Assembly: GCA_020217035.1 (NCBI GenBank)
Contig: JAIWOG010000218.1
Coordinates: 1-10,000, forward strand
Length of the DNA: 10,000 bases
Direction: 5' to 3'
From: Magnetospirillum sp.
GTDB taxonomy: Bacteria; Pseudomonadota; Alphaproteobacteria; Rhodospirillales; Magnetospirillaceae
The position numbers and the translations under genes were made by a program. Below, piece after piece: positions 6,906-10,000 of the stretch (positions are counted from its first letter, which is position 1; each line of letters opens with the position of its first letter). The notes under the pieces were generated by a model. It saw nothing but the letters and a program-made list of their open reading frames with translations, had not been told where the DNA came from and ran no database searches.

Positions 6906-7625
6906 TTAATCCTTCAACAATTCCATGGCTTGGTTCAACTGGCTCATGCGGTCGTGGCTGCCGTAATTGCTGTCCGGGTGGTGGATGGTGGCCAGCATGC
7001 GGAATCGGGCGCGGACCATGCGGCGGTCGGGCCGGGCGCCGGGGGGGAAGCCCAAGACGTGCAAGGCGTCCGCCCGTGTGGTCACGCCGCTTGGCAGCGG
7101 GTCGAAGGCCAGCACGTTGACGATGGCCTGCAGGCGTTCCAGTTCTTCGTTCACCGCCGCCAAAGCCTGATGATCTGCGGGTCGTTCCGGGGGCGGTGGC
7201 GGAGGTGGAGGCGGTGGCGGCGGGGCCAGCGGGTCTTCGATCTTCAGCGCCAGCTCGCCGCGATCCATGGCCAAGGCCAGACCCAAGGCACGGCGGATGG
7301 TGACCACGTCGAAGCCGGGAACCATCCGCACTTGCAGTCGTGGCTTGCGGCGCCAGGGGCGGCCAGCCGAGGGGCCGGATTTCAGGATCACCGTTTCACG
7401 GTCGTCGGCGGCCGGGTCGCCGGGATCGGCGAAGGCGGCGATGGTGTCCGGCGGGATGACCAGCAACACGGAACGAGCGATGTCGCCCACGTTCACGTGG
7501 CGGCGGGCGGCCAGGGTCTCGACCGCGTCGCGGAACGCCGAGGCGCAGGGGATGGTGTAGGAATGCTTCACCGTGCCGGACAAGCGGGACGTGCCGGAAT
7601 TTTGTTCTTGTTTGGTGCCGTCCAT
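6906..7625 (-). CDS. J-domain (DnaJ-like) co-chaperone protein with polyproline linker
   Basis: A 239-residue protein whose last ~54 residues form a J domain: DALHVLGFPPGARPDRRMV (186-204), then helix II with the HPD triad H216-P217-D218, and a helix III ending at the C-terminus (MSQLNQAMELLKD). The HPD motif stimulates Hsp70/DnaK ATPase in this family. There is no Gly/Phe region, zinc finger or DnaJ C-terminal domain, so it is a class C (type III) J protein. The N-terminal ~125 residues are unrecognised: a Ser/Thr-rich tail, a helical region (about 28-56), and a basic segment near 88-100. A run of 12 prolines (135-146) followed by a helical stretch (150-170) links the two parts. The ATG has GAGGT 12 bases upstream, a slightly long spacing. 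It is first in the minus-strand unit, 3 nt before gmhB. Its client is unknown. Confidence 0.87.
   Translation of the reverse strand: MDGTKQEQNSGTSRLSGTVKHSYTIPCASAFRDAVETLAARRHVNVGDIARSVLLVIPPDTIAAFADPGDPAADDRETVILKSGPSAGRPWRRKPRLQVRMVPGFDVVTIRRALGLALAMDRGELALKIEDPLAPPPPPPPPPPPPERPADHQALAAVNEELERLQAIVNVLAFDPLPSGVTTRADALHVLGFPPGARPDRRMVRARFRMLATIHHPDSNYGSHDRMSQLNQAMELLKD
6910..6915 (-). promoter_or_regulatory. Shine-Dalgarno GAAGGA fixing the TTG start of gmhB
   Basis: On the minus strand GAAGGA lies 7 bases before TTG (6902). It overlaps the last two sense codons of the J-domain gene (AAG GAT, then TAA). This spacing supports the TTG start and suggests the two genes are translated in a coupled way. 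Confidence 0.7.
7188..7223 (-). repeat. Polyproline tract (12 consecutive Pro codons) in the J-domain gene
   Basis: Twelve proline codons (residues 135-146) use all four synonyms (mostly CCG and CCA, with two CCT and one CCC). This is therefore not a perfect trinucleotide repeat, and appears on the plus strand as a GGN run. Such a run is expected to form a rigid PPII helix between the N-terminal region and the J domain. Confidence 0.85.
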
Positions 7626-7662
7626 GGCGGTGAAGTGACCTCGCTCCCTTTCAGTGACGAAA

Positions 7663-7692
7663 CGAATAGGCGGGGATCGGGGCCGACGTCAA
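7663..7692 (-). promoter_or_regulatory. Candidate sigma70-type promoter for the J-domain/gmhB operon
   Basis: On the minus strand TTGACG (7692-7687, five of six matches to the -35 consensus) is followed after 18 bases by TATTCG (7668-7663), a weak -10. This predicts a transcript start about 30 bases before the J-domain ATG at 7625. It is the only gap in the window long enough to hold a promoter for the four minus-strand genes. Confidence 0.4.
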
Positions 7693-7726
7693 CTGCAAAT
7701 GTTGTAAGACAACTTCGTTCGCAGTT
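7691..7726. promoter_or_regulatory. Nested inverted repeat between EAL gene stop and J-domain promoter
   Basis: Read on the minus strand, the outer arms AACTGCGAA (7726-7718) and TTTGCAGTT (7699-7691) pair over 9 bp with one G-T pair. The inner arms GTTGT and ACAAC pair over 5 bp around a CTT loop (7701-7713). The arms are separated by a 4-base and a 1-base bulge. The element begins on the base right after the TAG stop of the GGDEF-EAL gene, and its last two bases are the first two of the -35 box TTGACG. There is no T-tract, so it is either a poor terminator for the upstream gene, an operator for the downstream promoter, or both. Confidence 0.5.
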
Positions 7727-10000
7727 CTAAAGTCGGGATCTGCCGCCACGCTGGGCGACGCCCATTTGCAGCCGGCGGCCTTCGGCCAGCATCTGTTCCA
7801 TTTCCATGGCTGGAAGCGGGCGCGAAAACAGGTAGCCCTGCATCTGGTCGCAGCCAATTTCCCTTAAGAAATCAAGGTGTTGGTTGTGTTCGACGCCTTC
7901 GGCCACGACTTTCATCTTCAGCGCCTTGGCCATGGCGACAATGGCGTCGACGATGGCCGCGTCGTTGGGGTCGGTGATCACGTCCATGACGAAGCTGCGG
8001 TCGATCTTCAGCTTGCTGATGGGGAACCGCTTCAACACCGACAACGACGAATAGCCGGTGCCGAAATCGTCGATGGAACAGGAAATGCCCATGTCCTTCA
8101 GGGTTTGAACCACGCCGATGGCGTTGTCGGCGTCGCGCATGGCCGAACTTTCGGTCAGCTCGATCTCCAGATAGCGTGGGTCCAGCTTGGTTTCGGCCAA
8201 GGTGGTCTCGAGTGCGGTGATCAGTCGCCGCGCATACTGGAATTGCCGGCCGGAAACGTTGACCGCCACCGGGATGGGGTGGAAGCCGGCATCCTGCCAG
8301 GCTTTGTTCTGGCGGGCGCATTGCGCCAGCATGGATTCGCAGATGCCGTCGATCAGTCCGGATTCCTCGGCCACCGGGATGAATTCGCCGGGGTTGACCA
8401 TGCCCATCTCGGGATTGTTCCAGCGCACCAGGGCTTCCATGCCGACGATGATGCCGGTGCTCAGGTCCACCTGGGGCTGGAAATAAGGCACGAACTCGCC
8501 GTGCTCCAACGCCCGGCGCAGCTTGTTTTGCAGCGACAGGGTCTTGCTGGCCCGCGCCGACATTTCCTTGGTGAAGAATTGCAGAGTGGCCGGCCCCTGG
8601 CTCTTCGCCCGTTGCAACGCCGCCTCGGCGTTCTTGATCAGGGTTTCCACGTCCTCGCCGTCGCGGGGGTAAAGGGCGACGCCCACCGAGGTGGAAACCT
8701 CGAACTCGTCGCCCGCCACCTGGACCGCCGATTGCGCCAGGGCGTGGATGCGTTCCACCGCCTCGGTCAACTCGCGGCGCGAGGTATGGCCAGCCAGCAG
8801 GATCAGGAAGCGGTCGCCCGACGCCCGGGCCATGACGTCGTTGCGGCCGAGGCCGGATTGCACGATGTCGGCGGCGGCGGTCAGCACCTGGTCGCCGATC
8901 GAATGGCCCATGGTGGCGTTGATGATGCCGAAGCGGTCGATGCCCAAGGACAACACCGCCAGCAATTGGTGGGCGCGAAGCGCGTTCTCGCGGGCGGCGG
9001 TGAAGCGTTCCAGGAAGGCGGCGCGATTGGGCAGGCGGGTCAACGGATCGTAATAGGCCAAAAACGACAGGCGCTGTTCTGCGGTCTTCTTTTCGGTGAC
9101 GTCGATCATCACCCCGTCCCACACCACGTCGCCATTGGGACGCCGGGTCGGGCGCGACTGACCACGCAGCCAGCGACGGCGTCTTCCGCCGCCGAACACC
9201 GCCATCTCCTCATCAAGGGGCTCCAGCGTCTCGGCTGAACGTATCAGCGACGCCATGAACAGGCTTTGTTCGTCGGCGCTCATGTAATTCAGGAACAATT
9301 CCGGCTCGGCCAGCAATTCCTGGGGCTCGACGCCCAGGAAGGTGCGGCAGCCCTCGCTGACATAGGAAAAGCGCATGGTGCCATCAGTCGCCAGCACCCG
9401 CTGGAACACCATGCCCGGCATGTTGCCGGCGATGGCCCGCATGCGCTGCTCGCTTTCCAACAGCGCGGTTTCGGTGGCCTTGCGCTCGGTGATGTCGCGG
9501 CCGATGCCGACGAACAGCCGGCGGCCTTCCATGCGCACTTCGTTGGTGGACAGTTCCAGCGGAAAGCGTTCGCCGTTGCCACGGATGCCAATGAATTCGT
9601 GGGGCTGGCCGTCGCTGATCGCCGCCAACAGCAATTGCAGGTCGGAATCGTGCTCGACCAAGTCGGCCAGGGTCTTGCCGTTCAGGCTGCCGGCATTTTG
9701 CCCGAACAGGGTTTCCGCCGCCGAGTTGGCGCTGTCGATGGTGCCGCTTTCGTCCAAGATCAGGATGGAATCGGCGGCGTGTTCCATCAGCATGTCCAGG
9801 CGGAACTCGGCCCGCCGTCCTTGGGTGACGTCCACCAGCACGCCGTCCCACACCACTTGGCCGTCTTCCAGCCGGGGAATGGACCGTCCCTGCAGCCAGC
9901 AAACCTCGCCGTTCTTGGTGATGGCGCGGAAACTTTCCTCGCACGGGGCCATGTCGGCGGCCGACCTCATCACCGCCTGCAGGTGCTGGTCGCGGTCGGC
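7727..10000 (-). CDS. PAS-GGDEF-EAL cyclic di-GMP phosphodiesterase/sensor (5' partial)
   Basis: The frame runs off the right edge. The first in-frame GTG (9973) lies inside a PAS domain, so the true start is outside. Numbering from that GTG: the end of a first PAS/PAC domain (1-57), a second PAS (58-165), a third PAS (175-300), GGDEF (300-465) and EAL (485-740). The GGDEF signature is SGDRF (385-389) instead of GG(D/E)EF, and the RxxD inhibitory site reads GRND (376-379), so cyclase activity is unlikely. The EAL site is complete: E513-A514-L515, N572, E605 and E608 (ELTE), D635-D636 (DDFGTGYSS), K656, E692/E695 and QG at 712-713. It should hydrolyse c-di-GMP to pGpG, or sense it, under control of PAS ligands. 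No membrane segment is visible in this part. It is transcribed toward the J-domain gene but is separated from it by 101 bp and a palindrome. Confidence 0.93.
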   Translation of the reverse strand, partial: ADRDQHLQAVMRSAADMAPCEESFRAITKNGEVCWLQGRSIPRLEDGQVVWDGVLVDVTQGRRAEFRLDMLMEHAADSILILDESGTIDSANSAAETLFGQNAGSLNGKTLADLVEHDSDLQLLLAAISDGQPHEFIGIRGNGERFPLELSTNEVRMEGRRLFVGIGRDITERKATETALLESEQRMRAIAGNMPGMVFQRVLATDGTMRFSYVSEGCRTFLGVEPQELLAEPELFLNYMSADEQSLFMASLIRSAETLEPLDEEMAVFGGGRRRRWLRGQSRPTRRPNGDVVWDGVMIDVTEKKTAEQRLSFLAYYDPLTRLPNRAAFLERFTAARENALRAHQLLAVLSLGIDRFGIINATMGHSIGDQVLTAAADIVQSGLGRNDVMARASGDRFLILLAGHTSRRELTEAVERIHALAQSAVQVAGDEFEVSTSVGVALYPRDGEDVETLIKNAEAALQRAKSQGPATLQFFTKEMSARASKTLSLQNKLRRALEHGEFVPYFQPQVDLSTGIIVGMEALVRWNNPEMGMVNPGEFIPVAEESGLIDGICESMLAQCARQNKAWQDAGFHPIPVAVNVSGRQFQYARRLITALETTLAETKLDPRYLEIELTESSAMRDADNAIGVVQTLKDMGISCSIDDFGTGYSSLSVLKRFPISKLKIDRSFVMDVITDPNDAAIVDAIVAMAKALKMKVVAEGVEHNQHLDFLREIGCDQMQGYLFSRPLPAMEMEQMLAEGRRLQMGVAQRGGRSRL

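Noticed and set aside
7717..7727. GTTC-gca-GTTC, resembling the alphaproteobacterial LexA box.
   Set aside because: The established box is GTTC-N7-GTTC; the spacing here is 3, and the bases are better explained by the inverted repeat.
6819..7730. A 303-codon plus-strand open frame spanning the gmhB start, the J-domain gene and the intergenic gap.
   Set aside because: It is antisense to two recognisable genes, contains a polyglycine-like stretch from the proline codons, and has no family resemblance.
7877..9238. A 453-codon plus-strand open frame opposite the GGDEF-EAL gene.
   Set aside because: It is the antisense shadow of conserved EAL and GGDEF coding sequence and shows no motif of its own.

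Overview
This window looks like an alphaproteobacterial chromosome, most like the Rhodospirillales (Magnetospirillum-type). That placement is an inference from high GC content, tight gene packing and the gene families present; no rRNA or other marker gene is available. The window is almost entirely coding: seven protein genes, two of them cut by the window edges. The only real intergenic space is about 100 bp at 7626-7726. I see no tRNA, rRNA, CRISPR array, insertion sequence or transposase.

Left part, plus strand (1-3778): a membrane-anchored UDP-sugar 4,6-dehydratase of the WbpM/PglF/CapD type, missing its first membrane segment at the window edge. It is followed with a 1-base TGATG overlap by a heparinase II/III-family protein. 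This pair looks like the end of a surface-polysaccharide gene cluster running rightward.

Middle, minus strand (7625 down to 3775): a four-gene unit, in transcription order a C-terminal J-domain protein with a 12-proline run, a heptose-bisphosphate phosphatase (gmhB-like, TTG start), a methyltransferase with an N-terminal Trm112-like zinc ribbon, and a B12-binding radical SAM protein. Gaps are 3 nt, a 1-nt overlap, and 30 nt. A candidate sigma70-type promoter (7663-7692) precedes it, and a nested inverted repeat (7691-7726) overlaps its -35 box. The unit converges on the heparinase gene with a 4-bp overlap of stop codons. Heptose supply for LPS or a related glycan is the clearest function. The methyltransferase and radical SAM protein plausibly decorate a glycan or lipid, but their substrates cannot be read from the sequence.

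Right part, minus strand (10000 down to 7727): the C-terminal 757 codons of a multi-PAS GGDEF-EAL protein. Its GGDEF motif is degenerate (SGDRF) while the EAL catalytic residues are intact, so it should be a c-di-GMP phosphodiesterase or sensor rather than a cyclase.

I found no clear evidence of a wholly new system. The most interesting points are the palindrome-promoter arrangement at 7663-7726, the single in-frame amber codon separating the methyltransferase from the radical SAM gene, and the unusual J-domain protein leading a glycan operon.
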